In this document: positions 7,254-16,983 of the stretch, in pieces
Layout: each line of letters opens with the position of its first letter
How positions within the stretch are numbered: position 1 is the stretch's first letter
NCBI GenBank assembly: GCA_002494015.1
Contig: DLAR01000072.1
Span: 1 to 45,884 of the forward strand
Length of the DNA: 45,884 nucleotides
Reading direction: 5' to 3'
Source of the DNA: Porphyromonadaceae bacterium UBA7042
Lineage (GTDB): Bacteria; Bacteroidota; Bacteroidia; Bacteroidales; Muribaculaceae
Translations under genes and position numbers: made by a program
Notes under the pieces: model-generated
Databases searched by the model: none
Told to the model about the DNA's origin: nothing
The model's input: the letters and a program-made list of their open reading frames with translations, nothing else

Positions 7254-7814
7254 ATGAAAATTTCTTATCTCTTTCTCGCTCCCGGCTTTGAGGAAATCGA
7301 GGCTTTGACGGTAGTTGACATTATGCGCCGTGCCGGACTTGATGTCAGAACGGTCTCAATTCTTGACGGGCAGTATGTCGTCACCGGCGCGCACGGCATT
7401 CAGGTGGCTGCCGACCTGTTGATGCCCGAGGTCGAAACAGAATCGGCCGAATGGCTTATTATTCCCGGCGGGATGCCCGGCGCGACTAACTGCGCTGCTT
7501 GTTCCCCGCTTACCGCCATGCTTGTTGACCATTATAAAAAAGGTGGTAAAATCGCAGCCATCTGCGCGGCTCCGGCGGTCGTGCTTGCTCCACTGGGAAT
7601 CTTTGTCGGCAAAGAGGCCACTTGCTATCCCGGATTTGAAAATGCGCTCACCAAGGGCGGGATGACTGCTAATGGAGACCGCGTGGTATCGTTGCCGCAA
7701 TTGATTACGGCCAACGGTCCTGCATCGGCAATGGCGTTTGCCCTCTCTATTGTCAGCAATTCATGCGGACAGGGCGTGGCCGAAGATGTAGCTGCCGGGT
7801 TGCTGTATAAATAA
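7254..7814 (+). CDS. DJ-1/PfpI family protein (YajL/ThiJ-like)
   Basis: This 186-residue protein belongs to the DJ-1 superfamily, whose members act in oxidative stress and have been reported as chaperones or glyoxalase/deglycase enzymes. The reactive cysteine lies in the nucleophile elbow AAICAAP (C104), and the supporting Glu in GFEEIEALTVVDIMRRAG (E16). Length and the C-terminal LITANGPASAMAFAL fit the YajL branch. It is a single rightward gene, transcribed away from apbE, possibly from the palindromic promoter 50 bp upstream. A hairpin with a T run follows it. The family call is firm; the precise substrate cannot be told from sequence. Confidence 0.93.
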   Translation: MKISYLFLAPGFEEIEALTVVDIMRRAGLDVRTVSILDGQYVVTGAHGIQVAADLLMPEVETESAEWLIIPGGMPGATNCAACSPLTAMLVDHYKKGGKIAAICAAPAVVLAPLGIFVGKEATCYPGFENALTKGGMTANGDRVVSLPQLITANGPASAMAFALSIVSNSCGQGVAEDVAAGLLYK

Positions 7815-7877
7815 TCTGTAATGAAATTAGAGGTCGTTGGATAACGCAATGTGAACTCCAAAGATGCATCTCTGATT

Positions 7878-7945
7878 TAAGAGGTCGTTTAAAAACGGGT
7901 GCGATAAAGCATTTGTTTTTAAACAACCTCTTATCGATTTTTTTT
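7878..7945 (+). terminator. Hairpin with T run; intact copy of the dispersed repeat
   Basis: Arms 7878-7896 and 7915-7933 pair over 19 bases with a single G-U type mismatch, around an 18-base loop. A run of eight T follows at 7938-7945, so it can act as an intrinsic terminator for the DJ-1 gene. The right arm and part of the loop recur at 43-66, so this is also a repeated element. Confidence 0.65.
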
Positions 7946-8070
7946 GATGTCTGTTTAACGGGTGTAGGGAGATTGCGCAATTTTAAGCAAAATTGTAAAT
8001 TAAAAAGTGAAAAATATCTAAAAATAATAATTTTGTAGCGAAAAATAGATAAAAATAAGTTAAATGTGAT

Positions 8071-8078
8071 TATCTTTG
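8071..8078 (+). promoter_or_regulatory. -7 box TATCTTTG for the subtilase gene
   Basis: TATCTTTG matches TAnnTTTG. Transcription would begin near 8085, about 50 bases before the ATG at 8136. No TTG lies at the right distance upstream. Confidence 0.45.
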
Positions 8079-8135
8079 CGTTTTTAACGTATAAACCAAC
8101 TATTATCATAATATATTAACCAATCAATCTTAATT

Positions 8136-11100
8136 ATGCAGAAAATTTTCGCAAAATTGCTGGTAGTCCTTGTCATGATGGCGGGGCTGACGGCAACAGC
8201 CCGGGAGGTTGCCAAGTCGCAGCCTACCAAGGGCGTGGTGCGTGTGAAACTGCAGCCTGAGACCGCCCGCAAAATAGGAGCTTCTCCTTATCGCAAAGCA
8301 CCGGGTGCCGCTTTTTCCACGGGTATGACCCAGCTGGACAAAAGCGCGCGGTCTATAAAGGCTGTCAGCATCGAGCGTATGCTCCCGTATGCACCCAAGT
8401 TTGAAGCCGAATATGCCAAGTTCGGCCTTGACCGGTGGTATGAAATCCGCTTTGACGAAAACGTCGATGCCGCCGAGGCACGTCGTGTCATGTCGCTGAC
8501 TGCCGGTATCGAGAAAGCTGAAAACATTGTGCCGATGGTCCGTCAGGACGGCGGCACCGGAAAGGCACGCGTGCTTCAGTCACCGCTTCCTGCCGTAGCC
8601 GAGTCGGCAAGCGGGTTCAATGACCCCCGCCTCCCAATGCAGTGGCATTATCAGAATGACGGGTCGCTCTCCGGAAGTGTTGCCGGTGCCGACATCAATC
8701 TGTTCAACGCATGGAAAGTCACTACCGGCAGTCCCGATGTCCTTGTCGCCATCATTGACGGCGGTATCGACTACAATCACGAGGACCTTGCCCAGAACAT
8801 GGCGATAAATCTTGCCGAGCTTAACGGCACCCCCGGCGTCGATGATGACGGCAACGGGTATGTCGATGATGTCTACGGATATAACTTTGTTACCAACTCG
8901 GCCGACGTTTATCCCCACAACCACGGTACTCACGTCGCCGGTACTGTTGCCGCTGTCAACAACAACGGAATCGGTGTGGCCGGCGTGGCCGGCGGCGACG
9001 GTTCTCCGTCGAGCGGTATCCGCATGTTCTCGGCACAGGTGTTTGACAGCCGTGCCGGAACCAGTGGCGAGGGCGATTTTGCCAAGGCCCTGATTTATGC
9101 AGCCAACCGTGGCGCGTCAATCGCTCAGTGTTCTTGGGGGTGGACCGAGGACGGTTATTACGAGCAGGCCGTGCTCGACGCCATCGACTACTTTACCGAG
9201 GCAACAACCGGCCGCACCAGCATGCTTGGCGGTCTCTGTATTTTCGCTGCAGGCAATGTGGCGTCGACAGGTGACATTTACCCCGGCTGTTATCCCAAAG
9301 TGCTTGCCGTCGCAGCCATGACCAATGACCTCGCGCCCGCAAGCTATACCAACTATGGCGAATGGATGGACGTTATCGCTCCCGGCGGTCTTCTCGACTA
9401 CGGCGAGACCGGCGGAGTGTTGTCGACCCTCCCCGATAACAAATATGGTTACATGGAAGGAACCTCGATGGCCTGCCCCCATGTATCGGGTATCGCCGCG
9501 CTGATTCTGTCAAAGTATGGCAGTCCCACGTTCCCAGTCGAGACACTGCGCGCGCAGATTGAATCATCGGTGCGCGACTTTTACTCCTACGGCAACAACG
9601 AGTCGTGGCGCGGCCTTCTCGGAACAGGTTATGTCGATGCCGAGCGTTCCCTCATGATGGGCGACGGTACAGCTCCCGAGGTTGTCAGCGACCTCGTCGC
9701 TATCGCCTCGCAGGACAATATCACCCTCCGCTGGACCATTCCCGCCTCAAGTGACAACATTGTCAATCAGCATGTCCTCTATTACTCGACATCTGAATTT
9801 GACTCTTCCTCTCTGTCATCGGCCAAGAGTGTCGCCATTGACACCAAATTCTTTGCTTCGGGCGATGCTATGGAGTATGTTCTCGAAGGTTTGAATCCCG
9901 AGACTACCTACTATCTGGCGATGGCTGCTGTCAATCGTCAGGGCGATGCTTCTCCGCTCTCCGATGTTCTGGAGGCGACGACCAATGCCGGACCCAAGAT
10001 GGGCGTCGATGTGCCGTCGCTCTCTTTTGCCGTGACTGCCGACGCTCCCGTTGGCAGCGCGTCGTTCAACATCACCAACGAGGCCGAAGGCCTGTTGCGC
10101 TGGTCGGCGTTCAAGCGCACTGTCTCGGTACAGGCAAGCAGATTCTCGACTCCGAGACCCGCTAATGTTGTCTCCTATAAGGGAAAAGTAGGCGGCTCGT
10201 CCAAGGCCAAAGCCAAAGCCCCGGAGACCCGCTACTTGAACCCCGACGAATATGATGCTTCGGACTATCCCAAGTCGTTGGCCTACTATACCGAGTATTG
10301 GCACGCTATCGGTGAGATGGACCGCACACTTTCCAATTCTATGGCTCAGTGGTTCAATATCGATGCCGCCACTTATCCCAAGGGCTTCAACCTTACCCAT
10401 ATCCGCATCCAAGGTGCTAACGGTACCAATCCTGTCATTCAGGTTTTAAAAGGAGACGGCTCGCTGACAACCGCATCAGTCATAAGCTCGTTTGAACCAT
10501 CATCCTTCTACTATGGCGGAAATGTGGCTCTTCCCGAGCAGTTGTTCTTCCAGCCGGGTGAATCTTTCTGGATTGCTGTCCATTTTGCTCCCATTACCGA
10601 CGAAGTCGTTGACCCCTATCCCCTCGGCATCGCTTATTCCAATGCAGGCGACGTGTCGCGCTACAGCTACATGAGCCATGACATGGGCAAGACTTGGAGC
10701 CGCCTCGACGAAGCCCTCAAAGGCAGTCCTTATGAATCGGTCGTTTCGGAAATCACATGGTCGATTGATCCGTTGAGCCTCAACCCCGACTGGAGCGAGA
10801 TACTCGTGTTAAATCCCGTCGAAGGCACTGTGGCAAAGGGTGAGCAGCAAAAGGTCGTGGTGTCCAATTCTTCCAACCATCTTGTCAACGGAACCTATAA
10901 TTTCAACCTGCGTTTTAATACCAACGAGACCGAGACAACCGATTTTTCAGTTCCTGTCACTGTCGCTGTCAGTGGTAACAAGCCTGAGATGCAGGTCCCA
11001 AAGATTGTCGATTTCGGCAGTCTCCTTGTCGGTCAGACCAAGACTCTGGCAATCGAAGTGTTCAACAAGGGTTACGGCTCATTCTCCGGCAGCCAGTGGA

Positions 11101-14100
11101 GTCCCGGAATTTATTCTGACAAAATTTCCACAAGCTCCGAGCATTTTGCCGGGCCTGACTATGTACAGAGTGGTTTCCCCGCACGCACAAAGACCCGTTT
11201 CGAGTGTTCCTATACTCCCAAAAGCGCTGGTGACCACACCGGCACGGTCAATTTTACCGATGTCGAAGGCAACACATTCCGGGTGACTCTGCGAGGTGTT
11301 GCTACTGATCCCGCAAAGATTGCTATTGACCCGCAAGTAATCGATGCCGGCGAGCTTGATGTTGATGCCGACCCTGTAGCTATGGGATTCAAGATTTCAA
11401 ATCAAGGACGCTATCCGCTTGAATTTGTCTTCTCGCGTTATTCGACCGAGTCGATTGACGGCGCGTCATCCAATGTTCACCGTTTCGGCTACACAATCCA
11501 CTCCAATGTGGCCGGGGACGATACATTTGAATATGACGGCAACCCCGATCTTATCGCCGCTGTTGACATTACTTCCCAGTTCTCTGATGTAAACAACTAC
11601 AGCGATGAAATCGATCTCGGGTTTGATTTCCCCTATTTCGGACGTACATATAATAAAATATATGTAAACAATTACGGCGGCCTGCAATTTGCAATCAGCG
11701 AGAACAACCTGTTCCCTCCGCTGACTCCTACCGCCAATGGTGTTCCCGGTACCGGTATGATTTGCGCCCACGGTCACAGCCTTGTCATGGGCCCGTCGTC
11801 CAAGGTCGTTTACTCACGTCTGGATGGAAAATTCATTGTCAAGTTCATCGACGTGCTTGCTCGTGTGTATGATAAGGACGTTACCCCCATTTCGTTCCAT
11901 ATCGCCCTGTCGGGCAACGGGGATGTAGAGGTCCACATGGACAGCTATAATCCTTCAAGCCTGTTCCAGGGTGGCTCGAATCTTTTCGTGGGACTTTGTG
12001 ACCCGTCCGATGCCGACCCGATTGTCTACACCTCGGCTGACATGGTCAACATTTACAGTGACGAGCAGACACCCGAAATGCTCCGCTACAAAGATGTCGT
12101 GAGCGGTTCGGCAATACGTTTTGAGGCTCCGAAACCTAATTTCATTAGTGCGGTAGAGCCCGCATTCGGCATGGTTAACCCGGGAGAGGAAATAAACGTG
12201 GTTGCCACTCTCAAGGCTGACGCTTCGATGTATGCCGGCGAGTCGTTCAATAATCTTGTTGTCATGAGCAACGACCCGTCCAATTCGGCTTCATTCATCC
12301 GCTTTAACGCTACGATTACCGGCGAGTCTCTCAAGCCCGAGCTTGAGGTTGTCGATGACATCGATTTCGGCAAAGTGTTCCGCACGGCCGATGTCAAAGT
12401 GCCTGTAACCGTCAAGAACAACGGACAAGCCGCAATGACAATCAACGCGGTAACAATGACGAACAGCCTGTTAACAACCGATATCCAGTTGCCTGTGACT
12501 GTTAACGCCGGTATGTCAAAAGACGTGATTCTTTCGGTGCCCACCTCGGTTTCGAGAGACCTGACCGACGTTGTTACAATCTCGACCTCGGCCGGTGATG
12601 CCGACGTTACCCTCCACGGAACAGTCATCGGTGTCCCGACTGCCGACCTCAGCTATACTTCGATTGTCGAGACTATCGAAAGCGGAAATAACGCCGAGTG
12701 TCCCCTCACCATTACCAACAACGGTGACGAGCCTCTCGTCTACTCAGTTTCTCCCGACCCGATGGTGTCTTTTGGAGTCGATGGTGTGGCTGCCACCAAG
12801 GTCTCTTATACCTACGCAACTTCGCTTGATGATGAAAACATCAAGATGGACTGGATCGACATCCTCTCCGACGAGGCCACCGTGCATCACGACATCACAT
12901 ATTACGTCGCCCACGACTATGTCGAGGTGGAACTGCCGTTTGAATTCCCCTTCTACGGTAAGAAATACAGTAAAATGTATATCTATAACACCGGCTTTGT
13001 CTCGTTTACCAAGCGTAACGATGACAATATATGGCCTGTGCCCCCTGCCGAGCTTCCCGGCGAGACTGTGTTCACCAACATTATAGCTCCCTACTGGGGC
13101 CAGCACTCGATGGACGAGACACGCACTGCCGGCACCTATTATCGCGCCTATGATGACAAGATGGTGGTTTCGTTCATGGAATATGGCAACTCGATGAACT
13201 TCGGTATATGTTTCCAGTTGATTCTTAATGCCGACGGCTCGTTCAAGTTCCAGTACACTCCTGCCGCACCTGATTCATTCATTTTCTCGACCTACGGTGT
13301 TGCCGGTATCTCCAGTGACAATGGACGTGACGGTTTCTCAATTTCAGACCGTTACATCCAGTTCGGTTCAGCCGTGTTCTTCTATCCTGTCGAAGAACGC
13401 ACTATTGCCCCGGGTGCTTTGGAAACCGTCAATATCAGTGTCCTCGGTGACAAAATGGCCGGTGAATACGCCACCACTCTGTTTGTCAACACCAATGTGC
13501 CAGCCAGAGAGCGCATTGAAATTCCCGTTTCGCTGACTGTTAATGGAGAGGCTGCCCCGGTTTGGCCCGATGACATCGCCGTCGAGCATGTCATGGGGTA
13601 TGTCGAGACGGCTAATCCCGGCCCGCTTGGGCAGATGGGGGCGATGTATGATGTCGAGTTTACCGTGCGCAACGCCGGTACGGCTCCGTTCACCATCGTA
13701 AACATCCAGAACAACGGTCCCGGTATAGAATATGAGGATGAATGGTTAGGTGGAACTTATTTTGAGCCATTCTTCAACTTGTTCTGGACCACTGACCGCA
13801 CCAATATGATGTCTTGGTCGCAATTCTACGGCGAACCTGTCGAAGTGGGGAACAATCTTGTCTACTTTGACGTGCCGATGATGAATTATGAAATCAACAT
13901 GACTCCGGGCGAATATGAGGTTCCCATCGTGTTTACTTATGTCGTTGCAGGCGATGACACTCCCCGTGAAAAGACTGTCACAATCAAGTTCACCGTCACC
14001 CCGCCCCCGTCGATGATGCTCGACCGCGAAGAAGTCGCCGTGGTTGCTCCTACTGACGACTATGTTGTCGAGGAACCCATCGTAATCTCCAACGAGGCAG

Positions 14101-15950
14101 GTGCCTACAAGCTCACCTATGAGCTGCGCCTCGACCCCACCGGTGTCGGTGAGACTGTCGAACCCGGTATCGGTGATGACCCCGGTATCGCACCGACGTT
14201 GTCAAAACGCCTTGCTCCTGTTTCCGACTCGCTGGAAATCGCCCGTGTGAAAGGGCTCATTACCCCGTTTGATGTCGGCACGAGCGGCAACTACCTTGAC
14301 CTGCCTCAGGATATTGAATTCCTGCGTGGAATGTTCTATCCTTCGATTGCCGGTGGCAACCACTACCAGTTTGGCAGCGGTTCTGCGTCTCAGGCATTTA
14401 TTGGCGCGACCTATTTCGTCGCACCCGAAGACGGTTTCAATATTTCACATGTCTATCTCCCCGTTTATACCGCGCAGGTTGAAAACCCGGTTGTAAAGGT
14501 TGAGATTGTCAAGGGTGACAACCCCGGCGGTGACCAGATCTTGGGTCGCGGGGTGATAACTCTCACCACGGCGACAACCCCCTATGCCCGTTTCGTCGCC
14601 ATCCCGCTCAATCACGCAGTGTTTGTCGATAGCGGAGAAGACTTCTTTGTCCGCGTCACTTATCCTGTCGGTGTTGACCTCCCTGCTATCCTCGTGGCCA
14701 AACAGGATGCCGTCAAGGAAGCGATTTATGCCGCTTATACCGAGGAAACCGGATGGTATGACGCGGCTATGACCTATGCCGACCAGTATGGCTCGATAGG
14801 TTACGCCGTTTCGTGTCTTGAAACTGTTCCCGGCGAGCCGTGGGTAAGCCTTCCCGATGGTCAGCCTCTGAGCGGTGTCGTCGAAGTCGGTGAGACAGCT
14901 GCCGTGAAAGTGCGCTTTAACGCTGCGGCCGCCCCGATGGAGAAAGGCAACCGTGCCGTACTCGTCATCAAGAGCAATGACCCCTTCATGCCTGTTGTCA
15001 ACGTTCCGCTGACACTTGACCGCAACGGCTCGCCTGTAATCGGCGGCCCCGAGTCGTTACTTTTTGCCAAGGAAGGTGAAATAACCAACGTCACACTGAC
15101 TCTGAGCGATCCTGACGGCGACGACATGCAGTTCCGCTTTGACGACCCGTCGGGTATTGCACGCGTCAAGGACGTTACGGCTGCCGAAGGTGACACCCCT
15201 GACATTTCGTTTGACCAAGAGCGCAACCTTTATCAGGTTCTGAACGCGGCTGCACCTGTTAACGTCAATATCGAGATTGCTCCCGAGTTCGGTCAGGGCG
15301 ACGATGTGTATAACTTCACCCTTACAGCCGTCGACCGTGCCTTCCATGAATCGGAACTCACAGTATTATATATCGTCGAGCATGTCAACCGTGCTCCCGA
15401 TGCTGTGACCGCCGAGCGTGAAATTACTATTGCCAAGGGCGCGATGAGCGAGGTTGTTGGCTTCAAGGACCTCTTTAACGACCCGGATGGTGACATACTC
15501 ACTTACGAGTTTGACTTCAACGGCGAGAACAGTCCTGTAACTGCCTATACCACTCCCACGGGGGTTATCTTCCTCGGAGAGCGTGTCGGCAACGCCAAGG
15601 CTGTTGTTACCGCCACTGACCCCTCAGGCGCTACTGCAAGCTGCACGCTTTCACTCATCGTGAGCGAGCAGTCTGGCATTAACGACATCGAAGCCGACGG
15701 CACCGCCGGTCTTGTGAAGGTAATGCCTAACCCCGTGGTCGGTGACATTCACGCCCGTTGCGCGTTCATGGCCGAGGAGGCGACATTTGCCCTCTACGAT
15801 GCCGCCGGCCGTCAGCTCTATGTCGGCAAGAAGGCTGTGACCTCAGGGGCGACTGTCGTAGTGCCCCTTGCCGCATCACCCGCCGGAATCTACTTCCTGA
15901 AGGTGACTGCCCCGGGTATTGACACCACCGTGACTGTTATCAAGAAGTAA
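8136..15950 (+). CDS. Giant secreted subtilisin-like (S8) protease with type IX sorting domain
   Basis: The 2604-residue protein starts with a signal peptide (MQKIFAKLLVVLVMMAGLTATA) and a propeptide-like region. A subtilase domain at about 180-490 carries the catalytic triad D208 (IIDGGID), H263 (HGTHVAG) and S444 (GTSMACPHVSG), with FAAGN supplying the oxyanion Asn. A fibronectin-III-like domain follows at about 520-620. Next come many beta-sandwich repeats, including Ig-like blocks of the VDFGSLLVGQTK type and two related modules with LGFDFPYFGRTYNKIYVNN and LPFEFPFYGKKYSKMYIYN. Two Ca-binding-type DPDGD motifs precede the last ~75 residues. These (PNPVVGDIHARC ... AGIYFLKVTAPG ... VTVIKK) form a type A type IX sorting domain. 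It should therefore cross the outer membrane by type IX secretion and be surface-attached or released. The frame is unbroken. The substrate is unknown; it stands alone between terminators. Confidence 0.93.
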   Translation: MQKIFAKLLVVLVMMAGLTATAREVAKSQPTKGVVRVKLQPETARKIGASPYRKAPGAAFSTGMTQLDKSARSIKAVSIERMLPYAPKFEAEYAKFGLDRWYEIRFDENVDAAEARRVMSLTAGIEKAENIVPMVRQDGGTGKARVLQSPLPAVAESASGFNDPRLPMQWHYQNDGSLSGSVAGADINLFNAWKVTTGSPDVLVAIIDGGIDYNHEDLAQNMAINLAELNGTPGVDDDGNGYVDDVYGYNFVTNSADVYPHNHGTHVAGTVAAVNNNGIGVAGVAGGDGSPSSGIRMFSAQVFDSRAGTSGEGDFAKALIYAANRGASIAQCSWGWTEDGYYEQAVLDAIDYFTEATTGRTSMLGGLCIFAAGNVASTGDIYPGCYPKVLAVAAMTNDLAPASYTNYGEWMDVIAPGGLLDYGETGGVLSTLPDNKYGYMEGTSMACPHVSGIAALILSKYGSPTFPVETLRAQIESSVRDFYSYGNNESWRGLLGTGYVDAERSLMMGDGTAPEVVSDLVAIASQDNITLRWTIPASSDNIVNQHVLYYSTSEFDSSSLSSAKSVAIDTKFFASGDAMEYVLEGLNPETTYYLAMAAVNRQGDASPLSDVLEATTNAGPKMGVDVPSLSFAVTADAPVGSASFNITNEAEGLLRWSAFKRTVSVQASRFSTPRPANVVSYKGKVGGSSKAKAKAPETRYLNPDEYDASDYPKSLAYYTEYWHAIGEMDRTLSNSMAQWFNIDAATYPKGFNLTHIRIQGANGTNPVIQVLKGDGSLTTASVISSFEPSSFYYGGNVALPEQLFFQPGESFWIAVHFAPITDEVVDPYPLGIAYSNAGDVSRYSYMSHDMGKTWSRLDEALKGSPYESVVSEITWSIDPLSLNPDWSEILVLNPVEGTVAKGEQQKVVVSNSSNHLVNGTYNFNLRFNTNETETTDFSVPVTVAVSGNKPEMQVPKIVDFGSLLVGQTKTLAIEVFNKGYGSFSGSQWSPGIYSDKISTSSEHFAGPDYVQSGFPARTKTRFECSYTPKSAGDHTGTVNFTDVEGNTFRVTLRGVATDPAKIAIDPQVIDAGELDVDADPVAMGFKISNQGRYPLEFVFSRYSTESIDGASSNVHRFGYTIHSNVAGDDTFEYDGNPDLIAAVDITSQFSDVNNYSDEIDLGFDFPYFGRTYNKIYVNNYGGLQFAISENNLFPPLTPTANGVPGTGMICAHGHSLVMGPSSKVVYSRLDGKFIVKFIDVLARVYDKDVTPISFHIALSGNGDVEVHMDSYNPSSLFQGGSNLFVGLCDPSDADPIVYTSADMVNIYSDEQTPEMLRYKDVVSGSAIRFEAPKPNFISAVEPAFGMVNPGEEINVVATLKADASMYAGESFNNLVVMSNDPSNSASFIRFNATITGESLKPELEVVDDIDFGKVFRTADVKVPVTVKNNGQAAMTINAVTMTNSLLTTDIQLPVTVNAGMSKDVILSVPTSVSRDLTDVVTISTSAGDADVTLHGTVIGVPTADLSYTSIVETIESGNNAECPLTITNNGDEPLVYSVSPDPMVSFGVDGVAATKVSYTYATSLDDENIKMDWIDILSDEATVHHDITYYVAHDYVEVELPFEFPFYGKKYSKMYIYNTGFVSFTKRNDDNIWPVPPAELPGETVFTNIIAPYWGQHSMDETRTAGTYYRAYDDKMVVSFMEYGNSMNFGICFQLILNADGSFKFQYTPAAPDSFIFSTYGVAGISSDNGRDGFSISDRYIQFGSAVFFYPVEERTIAPGALETVNISVLGDKMAGEYATTLFVNTNVPARERIEIPVSLTVNGEAAPVWPDDIAVEHVMGYVETANPGPLGQMGAMYDVEFTVRNAGTAPFTIVNIQNNGPGIEYEDEWLGGTYFEPFFNLFWTTDRTNMMSWSQFYGEPVEVGNNLVYFDVPMMNYEINMTPGEYEVPIVFTYVVAGDDTPREKTVTIKFTVTPPPSMMLDREEVAVVAPTDDYVVEEPIVISNEAGAYKLTYELRLDPTGVGETVEPGIGDDPGIAPTLSKRLAPVSDSLEIARVKGLITPFDVGTSGNYLDLPQDIEFLRGMFYPSIAGGNHYQFGSGSASQAFIGATYFVAPEDGFNISHVYLPVYTAQVENPVVKVEIVKGDNPGGDQILGRGVITLTTATTPYARFVAIPLNHAVFVDSGEDFFVRVTYPVGVDLPAILVAKQDAVKEAIYAAYTEETGWYDAAMTYADQYGSIGYAVSCLETVPGEPWVSLPDGQPLSGVVEVGETAAVKVRFNAAAAPMEKGNRAVLVIKSNDPFMPVVNVPLTLDRNGSPVIGGPESLLFAKEGEITNVTLTLSDPDGDDMQFRFDDPSGIARVKDVTAAEGDTPDISFDQERNLYQVLNAAAPVNVNIEIAPEFGQGDDVYNFTLTAVDRAFHESELTVLYIVEHVNRAPDAVTAEREITIAKGAMSEVVGFKDLFNDPDGDILTYEFDFNGENSPVTAYTTPTGVIFLGERVGNAKAVVTATDPSGATASCTLSLIVSEQSGINDIEADGTAGLVKVMPNPVVGDIHARCAFMAEEATFALYDAAGRQLYVGKKAVTSGATVVVPLAASPAGIYFLKVTAPGIDTTVTVIKK

Positions 15951-15968
15951 CCTTCTTTCATCCCGATA

Positions 15969-16002
15969 AAAAAGGGGAGGCCGTCGACGGCCTCCCCTTT
16001 TT
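15969..16002. terminator. Bidirectional terminator between convergent genes
   Basis: A perfect 34-bp palindrome with GGGGAGGCCGTC and its complement, flanked by five A on the left and five T on the right. It lies 18 bases after the subtilase stop and 19 bases from the 3' end of the leftward nitroreductase, so it can end transcription in both directions. Confidence 0.93.
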
Positions 16003-16021
16003 GTTGTTCTTTGCAGATGAT

Positions 16022-16768
16022 TCAGAATCCTTGTTTTTTGATAAATTCGCTCAGAACCTCCGAGAAATGCTCGTTGGCATCACGGGTATAGCGCACGTCG
16101 GTAAACACCTGTGCGAGTGTTTCCTTGTTGTTCTCGGCAATAAACTGCTTCGAGTCTTCGCGTTGCTCTTTTTCGTGATACAATGCGTTGATGCGGGCGG
16201 TGTCATAGTCCTCGTAGCGCTCGGTGTGCATTATTCCTTCCACCGGGATGCGGTCCGAGATTTCAGCATCGGCGGCGGGGTAGCCTACAGTCAGTGTCAC
16301 CACGGGCACTACCCGCGACGGCAGTCCGAGGATGTCGGCAATCATCGGGGCATTATAGGTCGTTGTGCCGAGATAGCAGGTGCCGAGACCGTTCATCTCG
16401 GCAATCGTGCAGAACTGCTGCGCGAAAATGGTCGTGTCGATGACCGCCCACATCAGCGACTGGAAGTTGTCATATCCCGGTTGCGCGTTGCGGGCTTCGC
16501 ACCATTTTTCAAAACGGTTGAAATCGGCACAGAAAGTCAGCACGACATCGGCGCCGGTAGCCGATGGCTGGTTGAAGTGAGCCGGTGCGAGACGCTTTTT
16601 CGCATCCTCGTCACGGGTGACGATAACGCTGTAGAGTTGCATGTTTCCTGTATTGGGAGCTTGCGCGGCGAGCTCGATTATCCGCGTCAGTTCGGTATCG
16701 CTGATATGCCGGTCAGAATCATAACGCCTGATAGTGCGACGGGTTGAAAAATATTGTTCTTTTTCCAT
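16022..16768 (-). CDS. Nitroreductase family oxidoreductase (FMN-dependent)
   Basis: The 248-residue protein begins MEKEQYFSTRRTIRRYD, the usual FMN-phosphate-binding N-terminus of nitroreductases. AAQAPNTGNMQLYSVIV (about 34-50) and the middle MNGLGTCYLGTTTYN also fit. It should be a cytoplasmic homodimer reducing nitro compounds, quinones or flavins with NAD(P)H; the real substrate is unknown. Sequence and length are closest to the NfsA/frp-like group with a C-terminal extension. It is a single gene converging on the subtilase, with a shared terminator. A -7 box lies 12 bases upstream of its ATG. Confidence 0.9.
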   Translation of the reverse strand: MEKEQYFSTRRTIRRYDSDRHISDTELTRIIELAAQAPNTGNMQLYSVIVTRDEDAKKRLAPAHFNQPSATGADVVLTFCADFNRFEKWCEARNAQPGYDNFQSLMWAVIDTTIFAQQFCTIAEMNGLGTCYLGTTTYNAPMIADILGLPSRVVPVVTLTVGYPAADAEISDRIPVEGIMHTERYEDYDTARINALYHEKEQREDSKQFIAENNKETLAQVFTDVRYTRDANEHFSEVLSEFIKKQGF

Positions 16769-16779
16769 AATATGATATT

Positions 16780-16787
16780 CAAATTTA
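16780..16787 (-). promoter_or_regulatory. -7 box TAAATTTG for the nitroreductase gene
   Basis: The minus-strand sequence TAAATTTG matches TAnnTTTG. The predicted start near 16773 gives a very short leader before the ATG at 16768. No TTG at the optimal -33 distance. Confidence 0.4.
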
Positions 16788-16851
16788 ATGCAAGATACAA
16801 TCTATTTTTGGATAAATTTGCATTTGGATATTCTATTTTGATTTTTTTTGC

Positions 16852-16859
16852 TAACTTTG
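16852..16859 (+). promoter_or_regulatory. -7 box TAACTTTG upstream of the lipoprotein gene
   Basis: TAACTTTG matches TAnnTTTG. TTTG sequences occur upstream, but the nearest usable one (16823-16826) is 25 bases away instead of 19-21. The leader to the ATG at 16984 would be about 115 bases. Confidence 0.35.
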
Positions 16860-16983
16860 TGCGACAAATGCCGATTTTTGAGTCAGGGATAAGTTTGTGT
16901 ATTATTTTATTAGACACTAAAGACACACTCCCAAGAACTCTTTTATCTTATGTAATTATATACTATAAACCAATAATTTTGTT

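Larger units (their letters stand above)
7815..8135. other. 321-bp intergenic region between the DJ-1 gene and the subtilase
   Basis: I see no gene here. It contains a partial GAGGTCGTT sequence at about 7829-7838, the hairpin repeat at 7878-7933 with a T run to 7945, an AT-rich stretch, and a -7 box at 8071-8078 before the subtilase gene. Confidence 0.7.

Noticed and set aside
16974..16981. TAATTTTG as promoter of the lipoprotein gene
   Set aside because: It ends 2 bases before the ATG at 16984, so a transcript would begin inside the coding region.
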